NCBI RefSeq assembly: GCF_027213645.1
Contig: NZ_JAPWGL010000002.1
Span: 992,001 to 1,056,000, forward strand
Direction of reading: 5' to 3'
DNA: 64,000 nt
From: Pedobacter rhodius
GTDB taxonomy: Bacteria > Bacteroidota > Bacteroidia > Sphingobacteriales > Sphingobacteriaceae
This document shows, one piece after another, positions 1-8,263 of the stretch. Under the pieces are notes generated by a model. It did not search any database, was not told the origin of the DNA, and was given only the letters and a program-made list of their open reading frames with translations. Every line of letters begins with the position of its first letter. The first letter of the stretch is position 1. The translations under genes were made by a program, and so were the position numbers.

Positions 1-332
1 AAATCCATTAAAGCTTCGTTAACATCCATCATTTCCATCAAAAACGATTGAGGCAATTGATAACCTTCATCAGTTTCTACAATTCCTTTCAATTCTAAAA
101 CATATTTTAGGCGCTTCCGCGGATTGCTTAACACCTGGTAAGCTTTATTATTCAGCGTTGATAAATCTAAAACTTCCTGTTGTTTAGCTTCGCTTTCATT
201 GGCATAAAAATCCGGATGAAACTTTTTACTAAATGCATAGAACTTTGTTTTAACCGCATTCAAATCAGGATGAAACTGAACAGGCAGTTCGTAAAACTTA
301 AAATAATCAGGAAATATATTTTGCTCGGGCAT
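1..332 (-). CDS. hscB: Fe-S cluster co-chaperone HscB (partial, runs off the left edge)
   Basis: About 110 N-terminal residues are visible, starting at the ATG complementary to 330-332; the rest lies beyond the window. The visible part is a J-domain with the HPD tripeptide (KKFHPDFY, near residue 40), followed by a segment resembling the start of the HscB C-terminal helical domain (QLPQSFLMEMMDVNEAL). HscB hands the scaffold IscU to the Hsp70 HscA for Fe-S cluster transfer. The short J-domain, the absence of a Gly-rich or zinc region, and the SFLMEMM-type helix favour HscB over a generic DnaJ. Other ISC-type genes (iscX, 2Fe-2S ferredoxin) are at 42 kb, not adjacent. The call comes from motif recognition only. 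Confidence 0.82.
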   Translation of the reverse strand, partial: MPEQNIFPDYFKFYELPVQFHPDLNAVKTKFYAFSKKFHPDFYANESEAKQQEVLDLSTLNNKAYQVLSNPRKRLKYVLELKGIVETDEGYQLPQSFLMEMMDVNEALMD

Positions 333-349
333 AGGGTATAAATTAAAAA

Positions 350-389
350 GCCGCAGATACCAGAAATCAATTATTCAGGCATCTGCGGC
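350..389. terminator. Inverted repeat between rseP and hscB
   Basis: GCCGCAGAT at 350-358 is matched by ATCTGCGGC at 381-389 (9-bp arms, 22-nt loop). It lies between the rseP stop and the hscB start, both read on the minus strand. It may be an attenuating hairpin. Its words resemble the AAGCCGCAGATT repeat upstream of ogt (54700-54765), so it may instead be a dispersed spacer repeat. There is no clear U-run. Confidence 0.4.
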
Positions 390-407
390 AATTATATAAA
401 ATTCGTT

Positions 408-1724
408 TTACTTACCGAATATTTTTAAAATATCGTTACCAAAGGCAAACACCATTAAGCTTATCAAAATAACAAAGCCAGCAATCTGCGCTTTTTCTAA
501 TACTTTTTCGCTTACGGGCTTGCGTTGTACCATTTCAATTAAAAGGAAAACAACATGACCACCATCTAAACCCGGAATTGGTAATAAATTCATAAAAGCA
601 AGTGCCATTGAAATCAAACCCGTTAACGTCCAGAATTTAACCCAGTCGAAAGTACTTCCATAAACCTTTGCAATACCAATCGGACTGCTAATGTTACGGG
701 CACTTACTTTTCCAGTAATCATTTTGCCGATACCTTTTGCATTATCAGTAAAAGTACTCCAGGCCATGTTGGCACCAACAGGAAGCGCAGCAAAAAAGCC
801 ATAGTTAATGGTTTTGCGCTGAATTTCATTAAAGTGGCCATAAAAACCAATTGCACCTGACGTATCTACCTTCACATTAAATTGCAGGGGCTGTCCATTT
901 CTGTTAACAGATACAGCTATATTTTTCCCTTTTTTCTTTAAAGCCAGCGGCTTAACCTCATCCTGGTAATTTACGGGTATACCGTCTACAGCGGTTATTT
1001 TATCTCCAACCTTAATACCTGCTTTTTCTGCTCCATATCCCGCCATTAAACTATCTACAATGGTTTTTAAACGAGGTTCGGCAAAGAGGCTTTTACCATC
1101 TGCTACTTTATTCAAGAAATCATCAGGAACCTTGATTTCAATGGTTTTATCTCCACGGATAACCGTTAACATGGTGTTACCCATTAAAACTTTAGAACTT
1201 TTCAATTCCTCGAAACGGATAACCTTGTTGCCGTTAATGGCCAAAATTTTATCGCCGTTTTTCAAGCCGATATCTGAGGCGACTTTCCCAACCTGAATAC
1301 CGTTTACCACGGCACTGTTTGGCGTAAAAGTTTCTCCGTATTTGAATGTCAGCATCCAGAAGATAATAATACCAACAATTACGTTTACAATAATACCACC
1401 AAGCATTACAATTAAGCGTTGCCATGCCGGTTTAGAACGAAATTCCCAGGGTTGAGCCGGTTGAGCCAATTGTTCGGTATCCATACTTTCATCAATCATT
1501 CCGGCAATTTTAACATAACCACCAAGTGGTAACCAACCCACACCATATTCTACATCGCCTTTCTTAAAACTGAAAAGTTTAAAACCCCATGCATCAAAAA
1601 ACAGATAAAATTTTTCTACTTTGATACCAAATGCCCTGGCTGCCAAAAAATGTCCTAATTCGTGTAGTATTACCAATAAAGACAATCCGAGCAGCAGTTG
1701 CCCCGCCATAATCAATCCATTCAT
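408..1724 (-). CDS. rseP: RIP metalloprotease RseP (site-2 protease, M50)
   Basis: 438-aa intramembrane zinc metalloprotease that cuts membrane-anchored regulators such as anti-sigma factors. HExxH is seen as HELGH at residues 21-25 in the first membrane segment. A second membrane segment lies near 100-125, two PDZ-like regions lie around 135-205 and 210-295, and NLLPIPGLDGGH near 379-390 supplies the third zinc ligand (Asp of LDG). Length is normal for the family. The start MNGLIMAGQ places HELGH at the usual depth. It sits 29 bp downstream of dxr on the same strand, an arrangement found in many bacteria, and is probably cotranscribed with it. The target of this protease is not visible here. 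Confidence 0.95.
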   Translation of the reverse strand: MNGLIMAGQLLLGLSLLVILHELGHFLAARAFGIKVEKFYLFFDAWGFKLFSFKKGDVEYGVGWLPLGGYVKIAGMIDESMDTEQLAQPAQPWEFRSKPAWQRLIVMLGGIIVNVIVGIIIFWMLTFKYGETFTPNSAVVNGIQVGKVASDIGLKNGDKILAINGNKVIRFEELKSSKVLMGNTMLTVIRGDKTIEIKVPDDFLNKVADGKSLFAEPRLKTIVDSLMAGYGAEKAGIKVGDKITAVDGIPVNYQDEVKPLALKKKGKNIAVSVNRNGQPLQFNVKVDTSGAIGFYGHFNEIQRKTINYGFFAALPVGANMAWSTFTDNAKGIGKMITGKVSARNISSPIGIAKVYGSTFDWVKFWTLTGLISMALAFMNLLPIPGLDGGHVVFLLIEMVQRKPVSEKVLEKAQIAGFVILISLMVFAFGNDILKIFGK

Positions 1725-1753
1725 ATGCTAATTATACTATTTTGTGTTAGATG

Positions 1754-2950
1754 TTAAAATGTACTTTTTGTTACTAATTCGGCCGCTAAGATACGGCTAT
1801 GTTTGTCAGTTTCTAAATAATCGGTTAATTGTGGCTTTCCAATAAACTTTATATCGTTCATACAGCTTTCAATAACATCACTCATTTGCAGGAAACCTAT
1901 TTTATCTTTTAAAAAAGCCTCTACAACCACTTCATTTGCTGCATTTAAGATACAGGGCATATTACCGCCTTTTCTTAAGGATTCGAATGCCAAATCCAAA
2001 TTTCTGAAGGTTTCCATATCGGCTTTCAGGAAGCTAAAGTTTGGGTAATCCAGAAAGTTAAAACGCTTAAAATTGTTTTTTAGCCTGTCGGGGTAATTTA
2101 ATGCATACTGAATCGGTAATTTCATATCCGGAACGCCCATCTGTGCTTTCATCGAACCATCTGTAAACTGAACTATGGAATGGATGATAGATTGCGGATG
2201 AACGATGACATCTATCTGATCAACATCTAAATCAAACAACCACTTTGCTTCAATTACTTCTAAACCCTTATTCATCAACGAAGCCGAATCAATAGTAATT
2301 TTAGCCCCCATTACCCAATTTGGGTGCTTTAGCGCTTGTTCTTTTCTTACTGCAGAAAGGAAATGCTTATCCCTGCCTAAAAATGGTCCGCCAGATGCCG
2401 TAAGGTATATTTTTTCTATTTCATTCTGCGCCTCGCCGACCAGGCATTGAAAAATTGCGGAATGTTCTGAATCGACCGGAAGAATTTTTACATTATGCTC
2501 TATTGCTAGTTTTGTTATCAATTCACCGGCAACAACGAGTGTTTCTTTATTTGCTAAAGCAATGTTTTTACCTGCTTTTATCGCTTCGATAGTTGGCTTT
2601 AAACCCACCGAACCCATCAATGCTGTTAATACGATATCGCCTTGCGGATAAGCCGCAGCTTCAGACAAAGCTGCTTCTCCTGCTAAAACCTTAATGTTTA
2701 AAGGAGATAATGCTTCTTTAACATAGGAATACTGAGATTCATCGCAGATGACGACAACCTCGGGCTTAAATTCTCTTGCCTGTTGAATTAACAGTTCCGA
2801 ATTTTTCAGCGCAGATAATACTGAAACTTTAAAGATTGCAGGGTTATCCCGAATAACTTCAAGCGCCTGCGTACCTATACTTCCGGTAGAACCTAATATG
2901 GTGATGTGTTTTACAGGTTGCTGTATTGTTATATTTTTTATATTGTTCAA
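1754..2950 (-). CDS. dxr: 1-deoxy-D-xylulose 5-phosphate reductoisomerase
   Basis: 398 aa. Converts DOXP to 2-C-methyl-D-erythritol 4-phosphate with NADPH, the committed step of the MEP isoprenoid pathway in the cytosol. The N-terminal NADPH fold shows GSTGSIG at residues 20-26. The metal and substrate region VDSEHSAIFQ and the SGGPFLG loop are present, and ALANKETLV is the typical family signature. Length is normal. It precedes rseP on the same strand. Its 5' end and upstream DNA are partly duplicated at about 3059-3133 in the intergenic region, with several substitutions and small gaps; the gene itself appears intact. Confidence 0.96.
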   Translation of the reverse strand: MNNIKNITIQQPVKHITILGSTGSIGTQALEVIRDNPAIFKVSVLSALKNSELLIQQAREFKPEVVVICDESQYSYVKEALSPLNIKVLAGEAALSEAAAYPQGDIVLTALMGSVGLKPTIEAIKAGKNIALANKETLVVAGELITKLAIEHNVKILPVDSEHSAIFQCLVGEAQNEIEKIYLTASGGPFLGRDKHFLSAVRKEQALKHPNWVMGAKITIDSASLMNKGLEVIEAKWLFDLDVDQIDVIVHPQSIIHSIVQFTDGSMKAQMGVPDMKLPIQYALNYPDRLKNNFKRFNFLDYPNFSFLKADMETFRNLDLAFESLRKGGNMPCILNAANEVVVEAFLKDKIGFLQMSDVIESCMNDIKFIGKPQLTDYLETDKHSRILAAELVTKSTF

Positions 2951-2986
2951 TTGTTGTTGTTACTTTTAATAATACGCACTCAATCC

Positions 2987-3017
2987 GTCATTTCGAGCGC
3001 AGTCGAGAAATCTTTGA
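2987..3017. repeat. Dispersed GTCATTTCGAGCGC-type repeat (single arm)
   Basis: The word GTCATTTCGAGCGCAGTCGA followed by GAAATCTTTG lies in the dxr/four-helix-bundle spacer. A related, inverted-pair version is at 40138-40230. Such words are frequent between Bacteroidota genes. Here only one arm is present. No function is assigned. Confidence 0.6.
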
Positions 3018-3058
3018 ATTTGTATTTTTGGCTTTCCTGATAAATTAAGCACTCATTT

Positions 3059-3133
3059 ACCTATACTTCCTTTAGAACTTAATAGATGATATTCTTACTA
3101 GGTTGCTTTATTGTCATATTGTTCAATTGTTAT
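3059..3133. repeat. Degenerate duplicate of the dxr 5' end
   Basis: This stretch matches 2873-2956, the first codons of dxr plus upstream bases, at very roughly 80 percent by eye. Both begin ACCTATACTTCC and both end TTGTTCAATTGTT. The copy has lost the dxr start codon and contains small deletions, so it is not coding. The duplication brackets the GTCATTTCGAGCGC repeat and lies immediately downstream of the four-helix-bundle gene, which suggests an old insertion or duplication event. Confidence 0.65.
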
Positions 3134-3170
3134 TCCTCTCGTATTAAAAATTAACTAAGCAAAGACTTAA

Positions 3171-3548
3171 TTAAATCTTTAACCTTTCGTTTGTAAATTT
3201 TATCAATTGATGAATTTCCTTCGGCAGGATTTCCAAAATTGAAAAAATCTTTGTGTATGTTTCGTTGTCAATTAATTTTCTAACCCTTGCTTTTTCATTC
3301 CAATCCAAACACTCCTTTACCGACCCAAAGCTGTAATAGTAAAACTTTATTTTGTCTTTCTTATGATATCTCCCAAAGCCTTCAGCCAGGTTAGCGGATA
3401 TCGAATCAATAGCCCTGACAAATTGCTGGCCTATTGTATATTTCGCAAAACTATCCCAGTTCGACGTAAGTTCCCATATCAAATTACTAAGATGAAAGGA
3501 TTTTTTGTAGGCGGTTATCTGATTCAATTGCAAATAATTCTGTTCCAT
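3171..3548 (-). CDS. Four-helix-bundle protein (23S rRNA intervening-sequence / S23 family)
   Basis: 125 aa with the hallmarks of the family: an N-terminal helix (LNQITAYKKSFHLSNLIWEL), a central NLAEGFGR segment (SANLAEGFGRYHKKDK), then KFYYYSFGSVKECLDW and a C-terminal helix ending in a basic tail. Family members were first noticed in intervening sequences of 23S rRNA; free-standing copies are common in Bacteroidota and their biochemical role is not established. There is no rRNA here. The gene is isolated between dxr and the GH3 gene, with a degenerate dxr 5' copy just downstream, which hints that it arrived with DNA rearrangement. Confidence 0.85.
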   Translation of the reverse strand: MEQNYLQLNQITAYKKSFHLSNLIWELTSNWDSFAKYTIGQQFVRAIDSISANLAEGFGRYHKKDKIKFYYYSFGSVKECLDWNEKARVRKLIDNETYTKIFSILEILPKEIHQLIKFTNERLKI

Positions 3549-3605
3549 TTGTTATTGTTTTAAGTTGCAACAGGGAATCATGCAAACAATATAACAATAA
3601 AACCA

Positions 3606-5153
3606 TCAAACAATATAATTACTTAGTACGTCCGCCAGCTTCCTGTCATTACTTAATCTTGGCACTTTATTCTGCCCACCCAACTTACCTTCACTTTTCA
3701 TATAATTTACAAAGGCATCTTTTTGCAAAGTACGAATAATTAACGGCTGCAAAATATTACCTTCAATCAGGTCAAAATAGTAAATATTTTTCTTCTGCAA
3801 AGCCTCATCAACCTTTTTACTGAATGCAGCCATATCTGTTGGCGCTGATGAAAATTCGATAAACCACTCATGATAAGGAAGTTTACCTTCTTCAGGATTA
3901 ACCTGTGGTGCAACCGTAAATTCGGTGATTTTTACATTTTCTTCATTGGCAACGGATAAAAGCGCATGTTCAACCTCTTCGCCAATTACATGCTCACCAA
4001 ACGCAGATATAAAATGTTTAATCCGGCCGGTAACTACAATTTTATAAGGATTTTTAGAAACAAACTTAACCGTGTCGCCAATACTGTAGCCCCATAAACC
4101 TGCGTTGGTATTTAATATCAAGGCATAGTTTTTATTCAACTCAACTTCGCCCAGAAATAGTCTTGTCGGGTTTTCATTATGATATTCATCAGCAGGAATA
4201 AATTCATAAAATATTCCGGCATCCGCCAGTAACAGCAAACCTTTATCTTTTTGCGAATCCTGATAAGCAATAAAACCTTCGGAAGCCGGATAGGTTTCAA
4301 TAGAATCGATTTTTTTACCGATGCTTTGTTCTATTTTTGCCCGGTAAGGCTCAAAATTTACACCACCATAAATAAACAGGCTGAAGTTTTTAAAAACCGC
4401 TCCAATCTTTTTGCCCCCGGATTTTTCAGATAACTTATCGAAATACATCTGAACCCAGGGTGGGATGCCCGAAATGAGCGTCATATCTTCATGTATCGTT
4501 TCATCAACGATGGCATCAACTTTTTGCTCCCAATCTTCAATAACATTCGTTTGGTAGGAAGGCAGGCGATTTTTCTGTAAATATTTAGGTACATGGTGCG
4601 CCACAATTCCGGAAAGGCGCCCAACATTAACACCATTCTTTTCATTCAAAACCGGACTTCCCTGTAAGAAAATCATTTTGCCATTGACAAAGTCAGCTTT
4701 CCCGGTTTCGTTGATATAAGTTAGTATGGCGTTACGTGCAGCCTTAATGTGTTCAGGCATCGATTCTTTCGAAAGCGGAATGTATTTTACACCCGATGTT
4801 GTGCCCGAAGTTTTCGCAAAATAAAGGGGCTTTCCCTTCCAGAGTACGTCCGCTTCACCTGCAACAACACGGTCGATATAAGGTTTTAAACCCTCGTAAT
4901 CCTGAACCGGAACATGCTGCTTAAAATCTGAATAGTTTTTTATTTCCGAAAAATGATGATCCTTACCAAAGGCCGTTTGCTTTGCATGATCAACAAGTTT
5001 TAAAAGAATTTTTTGCTGAGCCGCAACTGCATTATTCTTCCATTTGCTTATCTGCCAGACTGCAAATGCGGCAAATGGTTTACTTAATGCTGCTTTAAAC
5101 CCCCAGGCCCCTGAAGGGGGCTTTGCCTTTCTATCGTTTTTATCTATCGCCAT
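3606..5153 (-). CDS. GH3 auxin-responsive promoter family protein (acyl-adenylate-forming)
   Basis: 515-aa member of the GH3/JAR1 branch of adenylate-forming enzymes. Plant GH3 proteins join amino acids to acyl acids through an acyl-AMP; the bacterial substrate is unknown. The P-loop-like ATP motif TSGTTSG is at 115-121, followed by KYIPLSKESM. ETYPASEGF near 280 and GYSIGDTVKF near 350 are further family motifs. Residues 11-18 (KPPSGAWG) are encoded by an in-frame copy of the GC-rich palindromic repeat at 5096-5126, so the N-terminus is element-derived and the ancestral start has probably been replaced. It follows the membrane protein gene at 5198-5986, from which it is separated only by the repeat cassette. 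Confidence 0.87.
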   Translation of the reverse strand: MAIDKNDRKAKPPSGAWGFKAALSKPFAAFAVWQISKWKNNAVAAQQKILLKLVDHAKQTAFGKDHHFSEIKNYSDFKQHVPVQDYEGLKPYIDRVVAGEADVLWKGKPLYFAKTSGTTSGVKYIPLSKESMPEHIKAARNAILTYINETGKADFVNGKMIFLQGSPVLNEKNGVNVGRLSGIVAHHVPKYLQKNRLPSYQTNVIEDWEQKVDAIVDETIHEDMTLISGIPPWVQMYFDKLSEKSGGKKIGAVFKNFSLFIYGGVNFEPYRAKIEQSIGKKIDSIETYPASEGFIAYQDSQKDKGLLLLADAGIFYEFIPADEYHNENPTRLFLGEVELNKNYALILNTNAGLWGYSIGDTVKFVSKNPYKIVVTGRIKHFISAFGEHVIGEEVEHALLSVANEENVKITEFTVAPQVNPEEGKLPYHEWFIEFSSAPTDMAAFSKKVDEALQKKNIYYFDLIEGNILQPLIIRTLQKDAFVNYMKSEGKLGGQNKVPRLSNDRKLADVLSNYIV

Positions 5154-5199
5154 TAATTTTTTCTCTGATTTTGAACTTCCCTTTTAGGAGCAGGGGATT
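5096..5199 (-). repeat. Stop-start palindromic cassette 1 (5198-5986 gene to GH3)
   Basis: On the minus strand, the left copy (5199-5174, degenerate: CCCCTGCTCCTAAAAGGGAA) begins at the stop codon of the upstream membrane protein gene. A spacer follows with the GH3 start codon. The right copy (5126-5096, CCCCCTTCAGGGGCC then TGGGGG) lies in frame within GH3 codons 11-18. The two copies are inverted relative to each other. The same layout is seen at four other junctions in the window. Confidence 0.75.
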
Positions 5200-5986
5200 A
5201 AACGATATTATGCAAAATATCAGGATGTTCGTCGCCTTGATACTCACTCGAAATTTTACGGTAGGCAACGGTTAAGGCAACGCTTGATAGCGGCACGATG
5301 ATAAATGAACTTAAAATGTTTACCACAAAAGCAACCAATGGCCATTGTAGATAGTTTAGTAATAAGTAGATTAAATATCCTCCGCCTAAAACAACAAGGA
5401 GCAACAAAATTTTAGTAAAGTTACCTTTTGTTGTGGCCAGGCTCAATTTAATAGAATCAAATGGTGTACAATTTTTATCGATGATAAAAAACGGAAAGAA
5501 TGATATTCGTAACCAGGTAATGAAAATCGCAATAATACCAACAGATATCGCAACGTTTTTAACGATTGTTATGTCCAGCCCTGTGTAAATAAATGGAAAA
5601 GCGATTAAAATAACCACCAGGTAAACACCAAAAATACAACCCACAAAATATAATGTGGCCACCAGGAAGCGTATAATCTGTTGCCTGGTCGGCAAAGTAT
5701 CGACAATCTTTACATCGCTTTGTTCATCATCCATTAAATGAAAAATATACTTGAACAACGAAAGATTTAACGTAAAGTAAAGCATGATAAAAATAAATAC
5801 CATTGCGATACTTAAAACCCTGCTCACATCTTTAATAAAAAAGGCCATTAAACTGGATGCACTGGCAGTTATAAACATTAAAAAACATAACGTAGCTATA
5901 GAGAAATAATGTTTTTTTGTAATACCCCAAGCCTTTTGGATTACATCGTTAACAGCAAAAGTGCTTTCTTTTAAATAGTTTATCAT
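5198..5986 (-). CDS. Polytopic membrane protein of unknown function
   Basis: 262 aa with about six hydrophobic segments (near 25-50, 55-80, 105-135, 142-165, 190-215 and 220-245), so an inner-membrane protein. It has no catalytic motif that I recognise. The start codon overlaps the stop of the upstream glycosyltransferase by four bases (ATGA at 5986-5983), showing translational coupling with the glycosyltransferase genes. Its own stop codon abuts the left arm of palindromic cassette 1. A link to surface glycan or lipid assembly is possible from context only. Confidence 0.8.
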   Translation of the reverse strand: MINYLKESTFAVNDVIQKAWGITKKHYFSIATLCFLMFITASASSLMAFFIKDVSRVLSIAMVFIFIMLYFTLNLSLFKYIFHLMDDEQSDVKIVDTLPTRQQIIRFLVATLYFVGCIFGVYLVVILIAFPFIYTGLDITIVKNVAISVGIIAIFITWLRISFFPFFIIDKNCTPFDSIKLSLATTKGNFTKILLLLVVLGGGYLIYLLLNYLQWPLVAFVVNILSSFIIVPLSSVALTVAYRKISSEYQGDEHPDILHNIV

Positions 5987-6951
5987 TGTTGTTTAAATAC
6001 CACTCTTTTAAATAAATCCTGTATAAATCCTAAGCCATAAGCTGTTAATTGGATAAACGAAGATATAATACTCAAAAATGCAACTTTTAACGATTTATTC
6101 ACTGACCATGAATGAAAAAATATCAACAAAAAGAACATTAGCAATATAAAATCACCAATAGCGCCTAAAGGCCAATAGAATATGTTGCAGAGGATTGTAA
6201 ATATAAATCCAACTGTAAATACCGCAGGAAAAAAATGGACCAGCTTTAATTCTTTAGGAAAGTGTTTATAAATATTGATTCTTGCCCGGCCAAAAAAATG
6301 AAGTTGCTTATAAAACTGACTGAAACTTGTCCGTCTTTTATGGTAGACTTTAGCTTCCGGAATTAAGCCGATTTTAAAACCGTTCTCATGAATACGAATG
6401 CTATACTCAATATCTTCACCTAATCGGGTTAAAATAAAGCCGCCAACTTTTTCCCAAACCTGTCGGGAAACGCCCATATTAAAACTACGCGGATGAAACT
6501 GACCGACATGTTTCTTATTGCCACGGATACCTCCGGTGGTAAACGGTGATGTCATGGCATAACTGATTGCCTTTTGAACAGGCGTAAAGCTATCGTGGGC
6601 AGCATCTGGGCCGCCATAGGCATCTAAATCGTGTTCATAAAGATAGTTTTTAACAATTTCGAGGTAATTGTGAGGGATTAAACAATCCGAATCGAAGATT
6701 ACGAAATAATCTCCCTTTGCTTTTTCAAAACCAAAATTTCGGGTAAAACCCTGCCCTTCGTTCTGTTTGTAGAAGTATTTAACATCGAGTTTATTAGCAT
6801 AGCTTTCTACAATTGATTTTGCATCTTCTTTAGAACCATCTTCAATAACCAAAACCTCAAACTGTAAATAAGTTTGTTTAGTCAACGTGTACAAGAGTTC
6901 GTTAATTTCCTGCGGACGATTATAAAGCGGAATGATGATGGAGAAAAACAT
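5983..6951 (-). CDS. Family 2 glycosyltransferase with C-terminal membrane segments
   Basis: The reading frame is open further upstream, but the first 16 possible residues (MDCPSYILHFPFSISN) come from a spacer repeat, so I take the start at MFFSIIIPLYN (6951). About 322 aa. The GT-A fold shows SIIIPLYNRP, VIEDGS, the metal-binding DSD (FVIFDSDCLIP) and the acceptor region GEDIEYSIRI. Two to three hydrophobic segments follow near 245-310. It would transfer a sugar from a nucleotide sugar at the inner face of the membrane; donor and acceptor are unknown. It lies 69 bp after another GT2 gene and overlaps the following membrane protein gene by 4 bp. Confidence 0.88.
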   Translation of the reverse strand: MFFSIIIPLYNRPQEINELLYTLTKQTYLQFEVLVIEDGSKEDAKSIVESYANKLDVKYFYKQNEGQGFTRNFGFEKAKGDYFVIFDSDCLIPHNYLEIVKNYLYEHDLDAYGGPDAAHDSFTPVQKAISYAMTSPFTTGGIRGNKKHVGQFHPRSFNMGVSRQVWEKVGGFILTRLGEDIEYSIRIHENGFKIGLIPEAKVYHKRRTSFSQFYKQLHFFGRARINIYKHFPKELKLVHFFPAVFTVGFIFTILCNIFYWPLGAIGDFILLMFFLLIFFHSWSVNKSLKVAFLSIISSFIQLTAYGLGFIQDLFKRVVFKQQ

Positions 6952-6969
6952 ATTGGAGATGGAAAAGGG

Positions 6970-7016
6970 AAAATGTAAGATGTACGATGGGCAATCCATT
7001 TTACATCTTACATTTT
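6970..7016. repeat. Inverted repeat of the TTTACATCTTACATTTTACATC family
   Basis: AAAATGTAAGATGTA (6970-6984) pairs perfectly with TACATCTTACATTTT (7002-7016), a 15-bp stem with a 17-nt loop filling the gap between the two glycosyltransferase genes. It starts right after the stop codon of the upstream gene. It may act as an mRNA hairpin; it lacks a U-run and is AT-rich. Confidence 0.65.
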
Positions 7017-7020
7017 ACAT

Positions 7021-7974
7021 CTATTTAAGTTCTTTTTCGATTAAATACTGATTTCGCTCAGGTGCGTTTCTCGTAACTAATTCTGCTACAAAACCTGTTA
7101 AAAACATTTGCGATCCAACTACGATTGCAACCAGGGCAATGTAAAACAATGGTTGATCGGTAATTTCTCTTTTATATGGAATATGGGCTGCAATATGATA
7201 AAGCTTTACGCCAATCATCCATAATGACATGAACGTTCCGATTAGGAAACTTAATACACCCAAAGTTCCAAAAAAGTGCATCGGGCGTTTACCGAATTTA
7301 CCCACAAAGAATATTGAAAGTAGATCTAAAAAGCCATTAATAAATCTGCTGAAACCAAATTTAGTGGTTCCATATTTACGGGCTCTGTGTTCTACAACCT
7401 GCTCTTCTATTTTAGTAAAACCAGCCCATTTCGCAATTACAGGAATATAGCGATGCATTTCCCCGTATACTTCGATGGTTTTAACTACATCACTTCTGTA
7501 CGCTTTTAAGCCACAATTGAAATCGTTTAACTCAATTCCGCTCATTTTTCGGGTAGCAGCATTGAATAATTTTGTAGGAATGGTTTTAGTAATCGGATCG
7601 TAGCGTTTCTTTTTCCAGCCGGAAATTAAATCGAGTTTTTCTTCTTTAATACGGCGATACAGTTCAGGTATTTCATCAGGACTATCCTGTAAATCGGCAT
7701 CCATTGTAATGATAACATCACCTTGTGTAGCTTCAAAGCCAACGTTTAATGCAGCTGATTTACCATAATTTCTTCTGAACTTGATGCCCTTAATTGCATC
7801 ATTCTGCAATTTTAAAGCTTCAATAACTGCCCAGGATTTGTCTGTACTACCATCATCGACCAAAATAATTTCATAGCTGAAATTATTTTCATCCATCACT
7901 TTAGCAATCCAGGCGGTTAATTCCGGCAGCGATTCATCTTCATTAAATAAGGGTACTACAACTGATATATCCAT
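7021..7974 (-). CDS. Family 2 glycosyltransferase, DPM1/GtrB-like (polyprenyl-phosphate sugar transferase)
   Basis: 317 aa. The GT-A domain begins SVVVPLFNEDES, with VDDGS at 39-43 and the metal-binding DADLQDSPDE at 92-101. Two hydrophobic segments at about 235-260 and 280-305 give the GtrB/ArnC-like layout (GT-A domain plus two membrane helices). These enzymes usually move a sugar from a nucleotide sugar to undecaprenyl phosphate. The exact sugar cannot be told. It is the first gene of a three-gene minus-strand run with a second glycosyltransferase and a membrane protein. A perfect palindrome lies just upstream. Confidence 0.88.
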   Translation of the reverse strand: MDISVVVPLFNEDESLPELTAWIAKVMDENNFSYEIILVDDGSTDKSWAVIEALKLQNDAIKGIKFRRNYGKSAALNVGFEATQGDVIITMDADLQDSPDEIPELYRRIKEEKLDLISGWKKKRYDPITKTIPTKLFNAATRKMSGIELNDFNCGLKAYRSDVVKTIEVYGEMHRYIPVIAKWAGFTKIEEQVVEHRARKYGTTKFGFSRFINGFLDLLSIFFVGKFGKRPMHFFGTLGVLSFLIGTFMSLWMIGVKLYHIAAHIPYKREITDQPLFYIALVAIVVGSQMFLTGFVAELVTRNAPERNQYLIEKELK

Positions 7975-7985
7975 CTTTAAGATTT

Positions 7986-8018
7986 AAACCTCATAGGTTT
8001 TTAAAACCTATGAGGTTT
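7986..8018. repeat. Perfect 33-nt palindrome (AAACCTCATAGGTTTT arms)
   Basis: Two 16-nt arms, AAACCTCATAGGTTTT at 7986-8001 and AAAACCTATGAGGTTT at 8003-8018, flank a single base. It lies 11 bp upstream of the glycosyltransferase start. It could form a cruciform or a hairpin ending in U residues, and may terminate transcription from the DUF4199 side. Confidence 0.7.
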
Positions 8019-8029
8019 GTTCAAAATAA

Positions 8030-8072
8030 AACGTGCAAATTTCATCAAATTAAATGATAAAACTTGCACGTT
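8030..8072. repeat. AACGTGCAA inverted pair; direct copy at 8833-8846
   Basis: AACGTGCAA (8030-8038) is inverted at TTGCACGTT (8064-8072). The 14-mer AAAACTTGCACGTT at 8059-8072 occurs again as a direct copy at 8833-8846, and the following bases (AAATTTT) are also shared. The two direct copies bracket the zeta-toxin remnant, as expected if that module was inserted into the spacer with duplication of the target. Confidence 0.6.
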
Positions 8073-8090
8073 AAAAATTTTTGATCTGTA

Positions 8091-8258
8091 TTATAATTTT
8101 ATGTCTTTAGCGTTTACCTGTACAATTTTTCCATGGTCAGAAAAAATAAAAACGCCATCGTTTTTCTTTTTGTAAGCAACCAACTTCTTAAAGGTTAACT
8201 CCATTCCCTTACTTATTTTTTCATGAAGGATTTCTAATGTCATTATCTTTTCACTCAT
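8091..8258 (-). CDS. 55-aa partner of the decayed zeta-toxin gene
   Basis: MSEKIMTLEILHEKISKG starts at 8258 and the TAA stop is at 8091-8093; no frame damage is seen. The sequence (helical N-terminus, FKKLVAYKKKNDGVF, then SDHGKIVQVNAKDI) resembles the small proteins of about 55 residues found next to zeta-toxin-like ATPases in Bacteroidota, which are suspected antitoxins. Here it lies 5 bp downstream of the broken toxin gene. An intact antitoxin-like gene beside a dead toxin is consistent with loss of selection on the toxin. The antitoxin role is inference. Confidence 0.55.
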   Translation of the reverse strand: MSEKIMTLEILHEKISKGMELTFKKLVAYKKKNDGVFIFSDHGKIVQVNAKDIKL

Positions 8259-8263
8259 AGTCA

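Noticed and set aside
3171..3548. rRNA intervening sequence
   Set aside because: The protein family is the same, but no rRNA sequence flanks the gene.
6952..6999. Longer start for the glycosyltransferase (MDCPSYILHFPFSISN)
   Set aside because: These residues are encoded by a spacer hairpin repeat, and the GT2 domain begins normally at MFFSIIIPLYN.
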